Below, piece by piece: positions 9,739 to 17,817 of a DNA stretch of 46,732 nt. The translations under genes were made by a program, and so were the position numbers. This DNA comes from Candidatus Tayloriibacteriota bacterium (GTDB lineage: Bacteria; Patescibacteriota; Minisyncoccia; Phycocordibacterales; CAIZLB01): contig VEQN01000006.1 of NCBI GenBank assembly GCA_018883165.1, forward strand, positions 1 to 46,732, read 5' to 3'. Position 1 is the stretch's first letter. Every line of letters starts with the position of its first letter. Below the pieces are notes generated by a model. That model ran no database searches and was not told the origin of the DNA. It saw only the letters and a program-made list of their open reading frames with translations.

Positions 9739-10646
9739 TATCCTAACAAACTTGCCTCAATACACATGAACAAAGGAATTTCTTTTCGAGCAGTATCCTC
9801 AGCACTTGCTCTTGGACCTTTTTCACTTGTTTTATGTGATGCCCATTCTTCAATTCGAGTGATTGCAAAACCATGTTTTGCAAGCCACTTTGTAAATACC
9901 TGCAAAGGCCTGTGATATGAGACGGTATACACCTTATCTCGTGATCTTTCCTTTGGCATTCCAGGGTTCATATCAATTGTTATCTTACCTTCACTGAGAT
10001 ATTGATATACAACTCTACCCTGCTTTCCCTGATGTGGATTTTCTGCCTTGTCTTCATAGTGCCAATCTGAACCACGTGGAATCCTAAATGATGGATGATT
10101 TAAGACAAGTATTAATCTTCCACCTTTGAAACTTGGCATATCTTTGTAATTACCCTTTTGATGAATTGCCATTCGTACCCGGTCTTGTGCCTTTGATCTC
10201 TTCAACACTCGTGCAGCTTCAGAGAACATAGCATCGAGTTCCTGAATATTCTGTGCCGCAAGTACACATATCGCATTATCAATACTCGAATTCGGTATTG
10301 ACGACATATCATCTGCTTTGCCTACAAACACCCTCGCATTCTCCACATTGTCATATTTTAGTTTAGCCTCTGCTTTTTTAATGAGTTCGGGAGATATATC
10401 AAAACCAACAACATCGGCACCTCGTTCTGCAATTGCCTCTGTGAAGTAACCTTGCCCACACGCAATATCCAAAATCATTTCTCTTGGTTTGGGGTCAAGC
10501 ACTCTCATTAAATTAGGGAGGATTACCTGTTTTTGATACGAGTCATCATCTTGAAGGTATTCATCATACCAATCTGCAACCTTACCCCATGAAGTCTTCG
10601 AACCCTTCTTTGCCTCACCCCCTTTATTAACATAGTGTTTTTTCAT
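9738..10646 (-). CDS. Class I SAM-dependent methyltransferase
   Basis: The 302-residue protein contains a Rossmann-type methyltransferase core. Motif I is MILDIACGQGYFTEAIAERG (about residues 58-77), followed by the acidic strand VVGFDISPELI, VFVGKADDMSSIP, and the post-motif II strand DNAICVLAAQNI. This matches the Methyltransf_11/25 group. The substrate is not evident; the N-terminal KTSWGKVADWYDEYLQ segment is typical of small-molecule or lipid methyltransferases. A TATAGT box at 10658-10653 is 6 bases before the ATG, so the mRNA is probably leaderless. It is a single gene between two unknown rightward genes. Confidence 0.85.
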   Translation of the reverse strand: MKKHYVNKGGEAKKGSKTSWGKVADWYDEYLQDDDSYQKQVILPNLMRVLDPKPREMILDIACGQGYFTEAIAERGADVVGFDISPELIKKAEAKLKYDNVENARVFVGKADDMSSIPNSSIDNAICVLAAQNIQELDAMFSEAARVLKRSKAQDRVRMAIHQKGNYKDMPSFKGGRLILVLNHPSFRIPRGSDWHYEDKAENPHQGKQGRVVYQYLSEGKITIDMNPGMPKERSRDKVYTVSYHRPLQVFTKWLAKHGFAITRIEEWASHKTSEKGPRASAEDTARKEIPLFMCIEASLLG

Positions 10647-10687
10647 ACGGCTACTATATCACAAACATGGAATATGTCTGTACCTTG

Positions 10688-10716
10688 TTGATTTTAGGGC
10701 GTAAATGAGGTAGTCT
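10688..10716 (+). promoter_or_regulatory. Possible promoter of the 10821 gene
   Basis: TTGATT (10688-10693), a 17-base spacer and TAGTCT (10711-10716) give a weak match and a leader of about 98 bases. The leader contains GTGAC...GTCAC near the gene and a CA-rich end. Confidence 0.35.
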
Positions 10717-10820
10717 TTCCGCCAGATATGAACCTTCACATGTCGCAGGAAGCTGTGAGTTTTTATGCGAGAATTCACAACTTTCTGTGACACAGCAACC
10801 CGTCACGGAATGCACCCAAA

Positions 10821-11300
10821 ATGACAACAGCAAAAGTAATAATCGCAGGTACGATTTTAATCTGCCTGCAAATCGTGTGGTTCCTGCAGGAGCTGCAACA
10901 TCATGTAACGACGAATGCCATCCTTGAATTATCCGGATTCATGGGGAAACCAATGATTGGACAAACCATTGCTCCATTCTTCAAGGTGGTCTGTTTCATT
11001 ACCATCCCCTACAGCATCTGGAGAATCTCACAGGTGCTGATGCTTGAAAAAGATGAACCTGAACACACGGCAAATTCATTCTTCTTCGAACTTGCTGCGG
11101 TGTTTCTGTTTTTTCTTGCCATGCATGATCTTTGCTACGGCTTCAGTGGCAAGGTGTTCACTCCTCTGACATTTGGCCCAGCAAGGCTCATACTCACCCT
11201 CATTGTGTGGGTGGTTGCCTATAGGCTACTGGAAGAATCGCAACAAGAGATGGGGAGAAGCATCCAGAAAAGGATTGATCGAACACGGATGGTGTTCTGA
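10821..11300 (+). CDS. Unknown membrane protein with about four helices
   Basis: The 159-residue product has hydrophobic segments at about 5-22, 50-68, 87-105 and 118-137, with a short acidic loop (MLEKDEPEH) near 73-81 and a basic amphipathic C-terminus (GRSIQKRIDRTRM). This is a small polytopic inner-membrane protein without recognisable catalytic residues. The ATG follows a CA-rich leader (AATGCACCCAAA) with no Shine-Dalgarno. It stands alone, ends in a strong terminator, and its codon choice (CTG, ATC, GGC) differs from the AT-ending codons of the neighbouring operons. Confidence 0.6.
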   Translation: MTTAKVIIAGTILICLQIVWFLQELQHHVTTNAILELSGFMGKPMIGQTIAPFFKVVCFITIPYSIWRISQVLMLEKDEPEHTANSFFFELAAVFLFFLAMHDLCYGFSGKVFTPLTFGPARLILTLIVWVVAYRLLEESQQEMGRSIQKRIDRTRMVF

Positions 11301-11304
11301 AAAA

Positions 11305-11338
11305 AGGTCGACGAGAATTCCACTCGTCGACCTTTCAT
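11305..11338 (+). terminator. Hairpin terminator after the 10821 gene
   Basis: The 11-bp stem AGGTCGACGAG (11305-11315) / CTCGTCGACCT (11323-11333) has a 7-base loop, followed by TTCATCTTTATT. Confidence 0.8.
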
Positions 11339-11358
11339 CTTTATTGTATTTCCCGATA

Positions 11359-11826
11359 TTACTTACTCACTGCATCCTTTGCCTCTTTTGCAACTTTCAC
11401 TGCAACTTTACTTACTTTCTTCACCGTTTTCTTTGCAGCTGAAGTACCAGCTTTAAGCTCTCTCTGAATATTCTTCCAGTGACTTCGAAGTTCTTTGGCA
11501 ACAGCCTCAACATCTTTAGTATCAATACTTTTAATGTTGTTGTATTTCTTCATCACTGTATCAATCACGGTATGATATGCATTCTCATCAACCTGCTTCA
11601 GTTTTTCAATCTTCTCAAGCGCTTCTGCTTTCGCCTTAAGAGCCCAACCTTTAACCTTACTTGTGATCTGTCCCTTTACCTTCTTAATATTCTTCTGTGC
11701 ATCTTTGTTTCCATAGACAAAGTATGCACCCGCGGCTGCCGCTGCTGCAAGACCACCAAGTATTGCGATGCCAGCTGCCTTATTTGATCCATTTGCTTTA
11801 CTGTTTTTTGAACTATTCTGTGTCAT
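11359..11826 (-). CDS. YtxH-like single-pass protein with a Lys/Ala-rich tail
   Basis: The 155-residue protein has a short polar N-terminus (about 1-16), one Ala/Gly-rich hydrophobic helix (GIAILGGLAAAAAAGAYFVY), then a long highly basic helical region with K-A/K-V repeats through the C-terminus (KKTVKKVSKVAVKVAKEAK). This matches the YtxH/gas-vesicle-like layout seen in stress-response membrane proteins of Gram-positives. The Lys/Ala tail also resembles histone-H1-like proteins and could contact nucleic acid or the envelope; that is inference. It is the last gene of a leftward block, and a TATACT lies about 40 bases upstream in the AT-rich gap. Confidence 0.65.
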   Translation of the reverse strand: MTQNSSKNSKANGSNKAAGIAILGGLAAAAAAGAYFVYGNKDAQKNIKKVKGQITSKVKGWALKAKAEALEKIEKLKQVDENAYHTVIDTVMKKYNNIKSIDTKDVEAVAKELRSHWKNIQRELKAGTSAAKKTVKKVSKVAVKVAKEAKDAVSK

Positions 11827-11870
11827 ATATATTTTTAAATTTATAAGTATATATAAAGTATATCACCTAT

Positions 11871-12224
11871 TTACTGAGATTCACCATCATCTTCAGTTTT
11901 CGCTTTTTTTGTCGTCTTCTTTGTTTTTCCAGAGAAGATTCCAGCTGCAGCTTTTCCAAAGAGCATAGTCAGAATCCACTTACTCATTCCTGTGAGTTGT
12001 GATCCACCATCTTTAATCTTTTCTCGTAGGTCAGACAAGTCATCAATGACCTGATCACTCTCTGTTTTAATCTTCTCTACCATCTGAGATATTGTTTTCA
12101 CAGCTCGTGCGATATAGAACAAAATCACAATGAGGATTATGGTCAAAAGCACTACTGATATTGCTGTAATGAAGAAAAAAATATCTGCGTGTATGAGGTT
12201 ACTTGTATTCATGATATTAATCAT
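11871..12224 (-). CDS. Small single-pass membrane protein with a coiled-coil (DUF948-like)
   Basis: The 117-residue product has one strong helix at about 16-41 (FFITAISVVLLTIILIVILFY region), an amphipathic heptad region at about 43-75 (VKTISQMVEKIKTESDQVIDDLSDL) and a Lys/Thr-rich tail (KTKKTTKKAKTEDD). The layout resembles DUF948 proteins, which are small membrane proteins with a cytoplasmic coiled-coil. The ATG at 12224 overlaps the upstream gene's stop by a few bases; the ATG at 12212 is the alternative. It lies between the Gmad2 protein and the YtxH-like protein in the same direction and is probably co-transcribed. Confidence 0.6.
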   Translation of the reverse strand: MINIMNTSNLIHADIFFFITAISVVLLTIILIVILFYIARAVKTISQMVEKIKTESDQVIDDLSDLREKIKDGGSQLTGMSKWILTMLFGKAAAGIFSGKTKKTTKKAKTEDDGESQ

Positions 12225-12717
12225 TAAATCTAATTGGCATATCTAGAGAGTCAGCATTCTCACCTGACGGATCATCTTTTGAAAGTCTTAGCATACCCAC
12301 ACTAGAAGCCGGTGTTTGTGACAAAGAAATTTCTACAGTAAACGGAACAAAATTCTCAGTCATCCAATCCCCTTCAGCCTTGGCTACACCCTGACCGACA
12401 ACTGCTCCCGTAGCATCAATGACAGAAACTGGAAAGGATGCTTCAAAAAACCAAAACCCTCTCGCCATACCTTGAACTGTAAAAGTATTTGCCACAATAT
12501 CATTCTTTTTTGGACTTGTTACAAATATTTTTCCTTCTGGATGTACATATGCGCCCTCAGGAAGTCCAGGAATCTTTTCTACAAGTGTTTTTGGTTTTTC
12601 TCCAGCGGACCCCTCTTCATTATTCTGATCACCAAGGAGGACAAAGAATGCGAAGCAAATGACAAAAAGCACTATGATGCTAGCTACTGTAATTGTAAGT
12701 ATTTTTTTCTCTGGCAT
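12217..12717 (-). CDS. Membrane-anchored Gmad2 (immunoglobulin-like) domain protein
   Basis: The 166-residue protein has an N-terminal anchor helix (about 7-28). After a Gly/Glu/Lys linker comes a beta-rich domain at about 62-163. Its motifs IFVTSPKKNDIVANTFTVQG, ARGFWFFEASFPV, VVGQGVAKAEGDWMTENFVPF and LRLSKDDPSGE are those of the Gmad2 domain, first described in spore-germination proteins and common as a lone extracellular domain in Patescibacteria. It should face outwards; the ligand is unknown. Its stop overlaps the start of the next small membrane protein, suggesting an operon. Confidence 0.8.
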   Translation of the reverse strand: MPEKKILTITVASIIVLFVICFAFFVLLGDQNNEEGSAGEKPKTLVEKIPGLPEGAYVHPEGKIFVTSPKKNDIVANTFTVQGMARGFWFFEASFPVSVIDATGAVVGQGVAKAEGDWMTENFVPFTVEISLSQTPASSVGMLRLSKDDPSGENADSLDMPIRFND

Positions 12718-12751
12718 ACAAGTCTATGTTATGTATAACAAAGATATTGTA

Positions 12752-13570
12752 TCACACATTAAATATTCGTTTGAAGAATGATCCCTTACTATCAGGTAGT
12801 GGACCATATTGATTGTCACCCGGAGCACCTTTCTTCGCCAAAAGGAGCATGAATAAGATACCTAATGCAATGTACACAAACCACATTCCATAAAACATAC
12901 TGATATCGATTGGAATAAAAAGTACCAAAAATAGCCAACTGAGGGTTCCGGGAAGTTCTAAGTTATGAAGCCTTCTGGTAATCAGTGAGAGCATCATTAC
13001 AGTTATCGGTGCAAGTATTACAGGTATAGTAAGAAGGAGTGCCCCATTCTTATCACTCTCAATAAGTGACAGAACCATAGACCACAGTTCAGGTGATATT
13101 AATGAAATAAGTACCGCAGCAAGTGCCAAAGTTACATACCCAACCGCGAAGAAGAACAAGAAACCAAGGGTGAAATCTTTTCTCCTCAACCTACCCTGGA
13201 ACAAACCTTTATGTATTTTAAAATGACGGTCGAGGTGCTCAGCTGCAGTACGTTTTACCACCCCTGCACTCTTTTGAATATGCTCCGAAATATCTTTTTT
13301 TAGATCTTTCTTCGGACTTGCCACGAGTTTTTTTGTTTCCAAAGAAACAACCTTTACACCAGGTTTATGTATTTCAGGAAGAAAATCATTCGCTGCAACA
13401 ATTTCTTGTAATATTTCCGGATATGTATCTTTTACAAATCTAAACGCTAGATCAACATGTTCCTCAGCGAATCCAGCTCGCATGAGTGTTCTTTTGGTTT
13501 CTTCAGGAGATACTCCTGAAGAGATTTTCATCTTAATGAAAGAAACAATACCTTTCTGTGGCACGTGCAT
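12752..13570 (-). CDS. DUF805 membrane protein with an N-terminal helical extension
   Basis: The 272-residue protein has a cytoplasmic N-terminal part of about 120 residues that includes a short UBA/FeoC-like helical unit (KISSGVSPEETKRTLMRAGFAEEHV). A DUF805 domain follows at about 130-262: the GRLRRKDF motif, four hydrophobic helices, the RRLHNLELPG signature and the NQYGPLPD ending. DUF805 proteins are small inner-membrane proteins of unknown role. A second, minimal DUF805 protein lies at 39246, so the N-terminal extension is a distinguishing feature of this copy. It is followed by the Gmad2 gene. Confidence 0.8.
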   Translation of the reverse strand: MHVPQKGIVSFIKMKISSGVSPEETKRTLMRAGFAEEHVDLAFRFVKDTYPEILQEIVAANDFLPEIHKPGVKVVSLETKKLVASPKKDLKKDISEHIQKSAGVVKRTAAEHLDRHFKIHKGLFQGRLRRKDFTLGFLFFFAVGYVTLALAAVLISLISPELWSMVLSLIESDKNGALLLTIPVILAPITVMMLSLITRRLHNLELPGTLSWLFLVLFIPIDISMFYGMWFVYIALGILFMLLLAKKGAPGDNQYGPLPDSKGSFFKRIFNV

Positions 13571-13591
13571 ATATACACATTATACATGATT

Positions 13592-14125
13592 CTATGCGCC
13601 GCAACGTATACTATTCCACAAACCAAGTTCAGAATCTCTTGCTTCACGCTCTGCTTGCTTAAATCTCAACTGATATTTGTACGATGTATCATATGTATAT
13701 TCATGTGCAAATCCATTTTTTATCAACTCTTCATTGACAGATATTGTAGAAGTTGAAAGAAACACATATCGTAGTAATCGATTATATTTATCATATTCAC
13801 CTTGTGACTCATCCTTCTCTAAATACACATACGCATCAGAGAGCATGTTCTTTATGTATTCGGAAGATTCTTTACCCATGCATTCAACTTTACGACGTGG
13901 ATCAACTGATTCAGGTGCATTTACACCAATCATTCTCACTTTCACATCCGCCATACCCTTCGCAACAACTATCGTATCTCCATCAACAACACGAACAACT
14001 TTTACATATTCAAGATCAGTATTAGGAATATGTTGTACAGGACTATTTTCGGGTACTTTGTGTATGATGTATGCAAAAAGAAGCACAACAGAGGTAATAA
14101 GTATGCGTATTTTACGTTGAGACAT
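13592..14125 (-). CDS. Secreted or membrane-anchored thermonuclease (SNase-like)
   Basis: The 177-residue protein has an N-terminal hydrophobic signal or anchor (about 7-22) and a staphylococcal-nuclease fold at about 38-175. It shows VVDGDTIVV (metal-binding Asp near 48-50), VRMIGVNAPES (catalytic Arg64 and Glu72) and YDKYNRLLRYVFL, where a second catalytic Arg is expected. SNases are calcium-dependent phosphodiesterases cleaving DNA and RNA. An extracellular location could supply nucleotides to an organism that probably cannot make them, which is inference from the phylum. It lies one base downstream of the EVE gene stop and is in one operon with it. Confidence 0.88.
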   Translation of the reverse strand: MSQRKIRILITSVVLLFAYIIHKVPENSPVQHIPNTDLEYVKVVRVVDGDTIVVAKGMADVKVRMIGVNAPESVDPRRKVECMGKESSEYIKNMLSDAYVYLEKDESQGEYDKYNRLLRYVFLSTSTISVNEELIKNGFAHEYTYDTSYKYQLRFKQAEREARDSELGLWNSIRCGA

Positions 14126-14126
14126 A

Positions 14127-14618
14127 TTACTTTGTTGCTATTTTTTCAATGTATAAAAACTCTTGCTTAGTGACTGGTTGAATCGAGAGTCTACTGCCCT
14201 TCTGACAAACTACCATATCTTTCAACACCGGGTCATTCTTTAATTCATGAAGTGACACCATCCTTGGATATTTCTTAACAAATTCAAAATCTACAAGCAT
14301 CCATACTGGTACAAATTCTGTCTTATTCTTTCTTGCTTCTTCATATAGTTTGTATGACCGAGGGTCATAGTGTTCGTCATTCTTGTCTCTAGCAGTCACA
14401 TCTTCGTAAGGAGTGCTACAGACTCTTGCAACACCAACAACACCACTTGGGCTTGCATTTGAATGATAGAACAATGCGAGATCACCAACAGACATGGCGT
14501 CTCTCATAAAATTTCGAGCCTGAAAGTTTCTCACACCACTCCATGGTGTTTTTCTATCTTTTTTAAGCTGGTCGATACTATAACAATCGCCTTCGGACTT
14601 AATCAACCAATATCTCAT
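14127..14618 (-). CDS. EVE-domain protein
   Basis: The 163-residue protein is a single EVE domain (a PUA-like fold). The motifs MRYWLIKSEGDCYSIDQL, WSGVRNFQARNF, VGDLALFYHSNA, GVVGVARV and PVWMLVDFEFVKKYP match the YciF/thymocyte-nuclear-protein-1 family, whose aromatic cage binds modified bases in DNA or RNA. In bacteria these proteins are linked with modified-nucleic-acid recognition and sometimes with restriction. It sits directly between a membrane protein and the nuclease in the block that begins with lexA. I see no nuclease fused to it. Confidence 0.88.
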   Translation of the reverse strand: MRYWLIKSEGDCYSIDQLKKDRKTPWSGVRNFQARNFMRDAMSVGDLALFYHSNASPSGVVGVARVCSTPYEDVTARDKNDEHYDPRSYKLYEEARKNKTEFVPVWMLVDFEFVKKYPRMVSLHELKNDPVLKDMVVCQKGSRLSIQPVTKQEFLYIEKIATK

Positions 14619-14619
14619 T

Positions 14620-15672
14620 TTATTTCTCTAAAATGTTGAATGAAGTGACACGTACTGAACCTTTTGAATCGACTGTAAAGTTTGCAACAGCTGCAATGTG
14701 CATACTACCGTCGCTATATGATACCAGTGCTCTATTCGTACCATCGAATCGTACATCCTCCACTGCATACCCTGTCGCTGACTTAACAGGAGAAAGTTTG
14801 TTTATATTCATATTTATATATGAACTTACTAGTTCTTTTTCAGCATCACCAAACATAGGTTTCTTGGCAGTTGCTGTTGGCTTCGCAACAGGTGCTGACT
14901 CCTCTGGGGCGAAAGCCGAATCAAGAGCTTGCGTAGGTCGTGTAGTGGTTCCTTGTCGAACTACAGCTGGGAATTCGCTTTGTGGCACAACAGGTGCAGC
15001 TGGTTTTGCTTGTGTCGGAGTCTTTACAGTATTAACAGGTGAAGGGGCGGATTTGTTAATCATATCTTTACCTCCCATGTATGCGTACCAGTAATACACC
15101 CCACCACCAATGAGTCCAAGAATGAGTAGTATAGAAAAATACAAAATAAATGAATGTGCTCTGCCACCATCTTTCTTCTGTGGAGCACCAGTATCATTGA
15201 TTGATTCATCGAAGATGACGTCATTACTTCCAAGCTTATGTGCTGCGGATGATGCTTGTTGAGCCTGAGCTCTCGCGGTATTCATACCAGTAAATGGATT
15301 ATTCAATGGCTCAGTAGACTCGGCATGAGTTAATGGTGCAGACTTATGCTCAAATACGGGCGCAGTCTGAGGAAGTGGTTTACTCACAGGTTGCACAGGT
15401 GTTGTTGAAAGGGTTGGAGACATCTTCTCAACTGTTGCTTGGAGTGATGCAACGCTCTTTGCCTGTTCCGCTTTCATTCGTTCTGCAAAAACAGCAGATG
15501 CATCTTCAACTGCTTTTGGAAGTGGCTTCGACACAGGAACTTCACCAGTCATTGGTTTTGGAATTAAGGGATCATTATGAAATGATGTTCCTGTATTTAA
15601 ATCTGCTTGAGCACTTAGCAAAGAGTGCTTTGTATTTGAATTAGATTGACCTGTAGATGTATTGTTTTCCAT
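14620..15672 (-). CDS. Single-pass membrane protein with a Pro/Ala-rich cytoplasmic region
   Basis: The 350-residue protein has a long, low-complexity N-terminal half rich in Ser, Pro, Ala and Lys with repeated PVSKPLP motifs (about 45-105). One transmembrane helix follows at about 177-197. After a second Pro/Ala/Thr linker comes a compact C-terminal domain (about 275-350) with strands such as GYAVEDVRFDGTNRALVSYS and ANFTVDSKG. I do not recognise that domain. A TATACT box at 15687-15682 lies 9 bases before the ATG, so besides read-through from lexA it has its own leaderless promoter. Confidence 0.6.
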   Translation of the reverse strand: MENNTSTGQSNSNTKHSLLSAQADLNTGTSFHNDPLIPKPMTGEVPVSKPLPKAVEDASAVFAERMKAEQAKSVASLQATVEKMSPTLSTTPVQPVSKPLPQTAPVFEHKSAPLTHAESTEPLNNPFTGMNTARAQAQQASSAAHKLGSNDVIFDESINDTGAPQKKDGGRAHSFILYFSILLILGLIGGGVYYWYAYMGGKDMINKSAPSPVNTVKTPTQAKPAAPVVPQSEFPAVVRQGTTTRPTQALDSAFAPEESAPVAKPTATAKKPMFGDAEKELVSSYINMNINKLSPVKSATGYAVEDVRFDGTNRALVSYSDGSMHIAAVANFTVDSKGSVRVTSFNILEK

Positions 15673-15693
15673 ATACTAGTAAGTATATCACTA

Positions 15694-16278
15694 TTATAGT
15701 TTTCGTATAACAGCTTTAACAACAGCTGCGATTCTTAAATCAAATTCTGGGTAAATAGCTTTATAACTACTGTTTGCAGGCTCAAGATAAGGCCTACCCT
15801 TCTTGTCGATTCTAAAATATTTCATAGTCCAACCGCCATCAACCTCAGCGATGACAATCTCGCCAGGCTTTGCAATATTCTTCCGTTCCACTAGCACCAT
15901 ATCACCTTCAGCAATAAACGCCTCAATCATGGAATCACCTTTAACTTCTAACATAAATGTATTACCACTTGATGGATCAGAATCTCCCAAGAGAAAATCT
16001 TCAATAGTCGTTGAATCTAGCATTTCTTGTTCTATTGAAGTTGGAATACCGGCTTCAACAAGCCCAAGTACAGGTACCTCATGTGTAAGTCTCTTCGGTA
16101 TTAACTTACCTTGTGAGTCCTTATCAAAAATACCTTCATCAACTAATTTGTTTAACAATTTATATACTGCATTCTTAGATTTGAAACCAACCAAAGACAT
16201 AATTTCATTGTAACCAGGTACACGTTTATACTCTTTGTAAAATCTTAATATTTTGTTTTTGTAATCTTCGTATGACAT
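15694..16278 (-). CDS. lexA: LexA-type SOS repressor
   Basis: The 194-residue protein has an N-terminal winged-helix DNA-binding domain (about 1-65; RVPGYNEIMSLVGFKSKNAVYKLLNKL). The S24-type self-cleaving peptidase domain shows the Ala76-Gly77 cleavage site (LVEAGIP), the nucleophile Ser116 (KGDSMIEA) and the general base Lys153 (TMKYFRI). This spacing matches canonical LexA (84-85, 119, 156 in E. coli). It should repress DNA-damage genes until RecA filaments trigger cleavage. A consensus SOS box in the promoter of the small gene upstream (16534-16562) implies autoregulation of the two-gene unit. Confidence 0.93.
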   Translation of the reverse strand: MSYEDYKNKILRFYKEYKRVPGYNEIMSLVGFKSKNAVYKLLNKLVDEGIFDKDSQGKLIPKRLTHEVPVLGLVEAGIPTSIEQEMLDSTTIEDFLLGDSDPSSGNTFMLEVKGDSMIEAFIAEGDMVLVERKNIAKPGEIVIAEVDGGWTMKYFRIDKKGRPYLEPANSSYKAIYPEFDLRIAAVVKAVIRKL

Positions 16279-16305
16279 GTTGTATCTTCTATATCTGGAA
16301 TCAGA

Positions 16306-16503
16306 TTAGAAAAGAAATGATGCAAGAGACAAAGTACGCGCAAGTGACGCCTCGCTCTCTAGCTTTCTCAATTGTAGCACCAAATCCTTATGTCGCTGAG
16401 CCTCTCGGTCATATGATTCACCTTTGATAATCTTTCTATCAATTCGCTCATTAAGCTTTTTGATTTCCTTTCGGATTGAAAACATAAATGTCATTCTTCG
16501 CAT
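16306..16503 (-). CDS. Small basic coiled-coil protein upstream of lexA
   Basis: The 65-residue product is mostly one amphipathic helix rich in Lys, Arg and Glu (IRKEIKKLNERIDRKIIKGE, then HKDLVLQLRKLESEA) with a short hydrophobic end (LSLASFLF). It has in-frame ATGs at 16503, 16494 and 16485. The first lies about 24 bases from the predicted transcript start, and GGGA precedes it. It is the first gene behind the SOS-box promoter and is followed by lexA after 27 bases, so it should be induced by DNA damage. No family is recognised. Its size and position recall small SOS effectors, but that is speculation. Confidence 0.55.
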   Translation of the reverse strand: MRRMTFMFSIRKEIKKLNERIDRKIIKGESYDREAQRHKDLVLQLRKLESEASLARTLSLASFLF

Positions 16504-16533
16504 ATTTTTTTGGTTATTCCCTAATATGTTTCA

Positions 16534-16562
16534 AGTATAGTGAACCATGGTTCACCTGTCAA
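16534..16562 (-). promoter_or_regulatory. SOS-box promoter of the small-gene/lexA unit
   Basis: On the minus strand TTGACA (16562-16557), a 17-base spacer and TATACT (16539-16534) form a near-consensus promoter. The spacer contains a perfect 14-bp palindrome TGAACCATGGTTCA (16541-16554), the GAAC-N4-GTTC operator of Gram-positive LexA/DinR. A repressor bound there would lie between -35 and -10. Confidence 0.88.
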
Positions 16563-16580
16563 AATATATCTGTGGAAAAC

Positions 16581-17804
16581 CTACTTTCTCGTAAACTCAT
16601 AGAGTATGTCTGCAGCAGTTCTAAGTACCAGAATGTCTTGATCTACCACTTCATATTTCACACCATCCTTTAGTGAAAGTACAATCTCCCCTTCTGCTAA
16701 AACCCTTGCAGCGTTAGTACACAGACGAAGTTCACTATTTGTTACATTCAATTTTATTACATTATGTGCACCAACCAACTTGCCTGTTACCTTACCACAT
16801 CCACTTACAGTAAGCATTCTCGATACTTCATCAAAACTAATCTGTACATCCTCACCTGAAACTGTTGACTGTGTGACACCTCTAAATTTTTTGAGTTGCC
16901 ATGAGCCAAAAAGCCCTGAGTCACTGAGAGGTATGCCTGACTCCAGTATCGCCCTGTACTCATCCATATTCTGAGACACACTCATGTTTGATGGTGTAAA
17001 TGAATATACATACGTCTGTATTGTTGTAGGGATTACAGAGGTTGAAGAAGTTGTAGTTGCCACTTCTACATCCTTAGGTACATATACTGGTTTTTTGAAT
17101 GCCACATCTCCTAATTTTGTCTGCACAAGATAGACGCCCGATATAATTTTAGGCGCATTCTTAAATACAGTAATAGTCTTCATTACACCAATAGAAGGTG
17201 GTACATACATTGTGAACATCTTTGTCTTAGTTAAATTTAGGCACTTTGATTTCGAAGTAGTGCAGAATAACTGACCAAATACACTTGTGTATCCCTTCGA
17301 ATTTAGATCTGCGACCACAGCTTGAACAGGTGCAGTCTTTGCTAATTTCACATCAAGTTGATCTGGCCTGTAATGTACAAAGCATGTACCTTTTTCAAAA
17401 AACATTTTATTTAAAAGAACTCTTGTAGCATTATCAACTACGCCACTTTGATTTAAGTTATTCGCTTTCTGAAACTTAGCCAATCCTGCAGCGGTTACCG
17501 GGCTGAATGTTCCCGGTGCAGTCGAACTTGATATGACCATATAGCCACCACGAGATAGAAATTCCTGAAGTGAAGATACATCTAGACCACTAACACCATT
17601 TGTAATAGTTCTCGTAAACACTGTTCCTACCGGACAGTTTGAATGTACATTAAGGCATACCCCATCACCACATCTTGCATTTTTATTTACAAACCGAGCC
17701 ATAGCAGTCATTTCCAAGTCTTCAGTAACAGAAAAAGTCGCTGCGTCAAGCTTTGTAGCAAAAAACACTGAAAGTATTAAAAGAATACACGATACGGATC
17801 TCAT
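16581..17804 (-). CDS. Secreted protein with peptidoglycan-binding and META domains
   Basis: The 407-residue protein has a signal peptide (about 1-21, ending in a DAA-type site), a Cys-rich segment (CGDGVCLNVHSNC), then a PG_binding_1-like three-helix domain at about 72-135 (VSSLQEFLSRGGYMV, FSPVTAAGLAKFQKAN, GVVDNATRVLLNK). The C-terminus (about 295-405) is a META/HslJ-like domain with GSWQLKKFRG, the VSGCGKVTG core and ILVLRTAADILYEF. This domain is linked to heat-stress or novobiocin-resistance lipoproteins in other bacteria. It likely binds the cell wall. A TATACT at 17817-17812 is 7 bases before the ATG (leaderless). Confidence 0.78.
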   Translation of the reverse strand: MRSVSCILLILSVFFATKLDAATFSVTEDLEMTAMARFVNKNARCGDGVCLNVHSNCPVGTVFTRTITNGVSGLDVSSLQEFLSRGGYMVISSSTAPGTFSPVTAAGLAKFQKANNLNQSGVVDNATRVLLNKMFFEKGTCFVHYRPDQLDVKLAKTAPVQAVVADLNSKGYTSVFGQLFCTTSKSKCLNLTKTKMFTMYVPPSIGVMKTITVFKNAPKIISGVYLVQTKLGDVAFKKPVYVPKDVEVATTTSSTSVIPTTIQTYVYSFTPSNMSVSQNMDEYRAILESGIPLSDSGLFGSWQLKKFRGVTQSTVSGEDVQISFDEVSRMLTVSGCGKVTGKLVGAHNVIKLNVTNSELRLCTNAARVLAEGEIVLSLKDGVKYEVVDQDILVLRTAADILYEFTRK

Positions 17805-17817
17805 GCATACAAGTATA

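Noticed and set aside
10736-10798. 20-codon frame in the leader of the 10821 gene
   Set aside because: Too short, no ribosome site, no conserved features visible.
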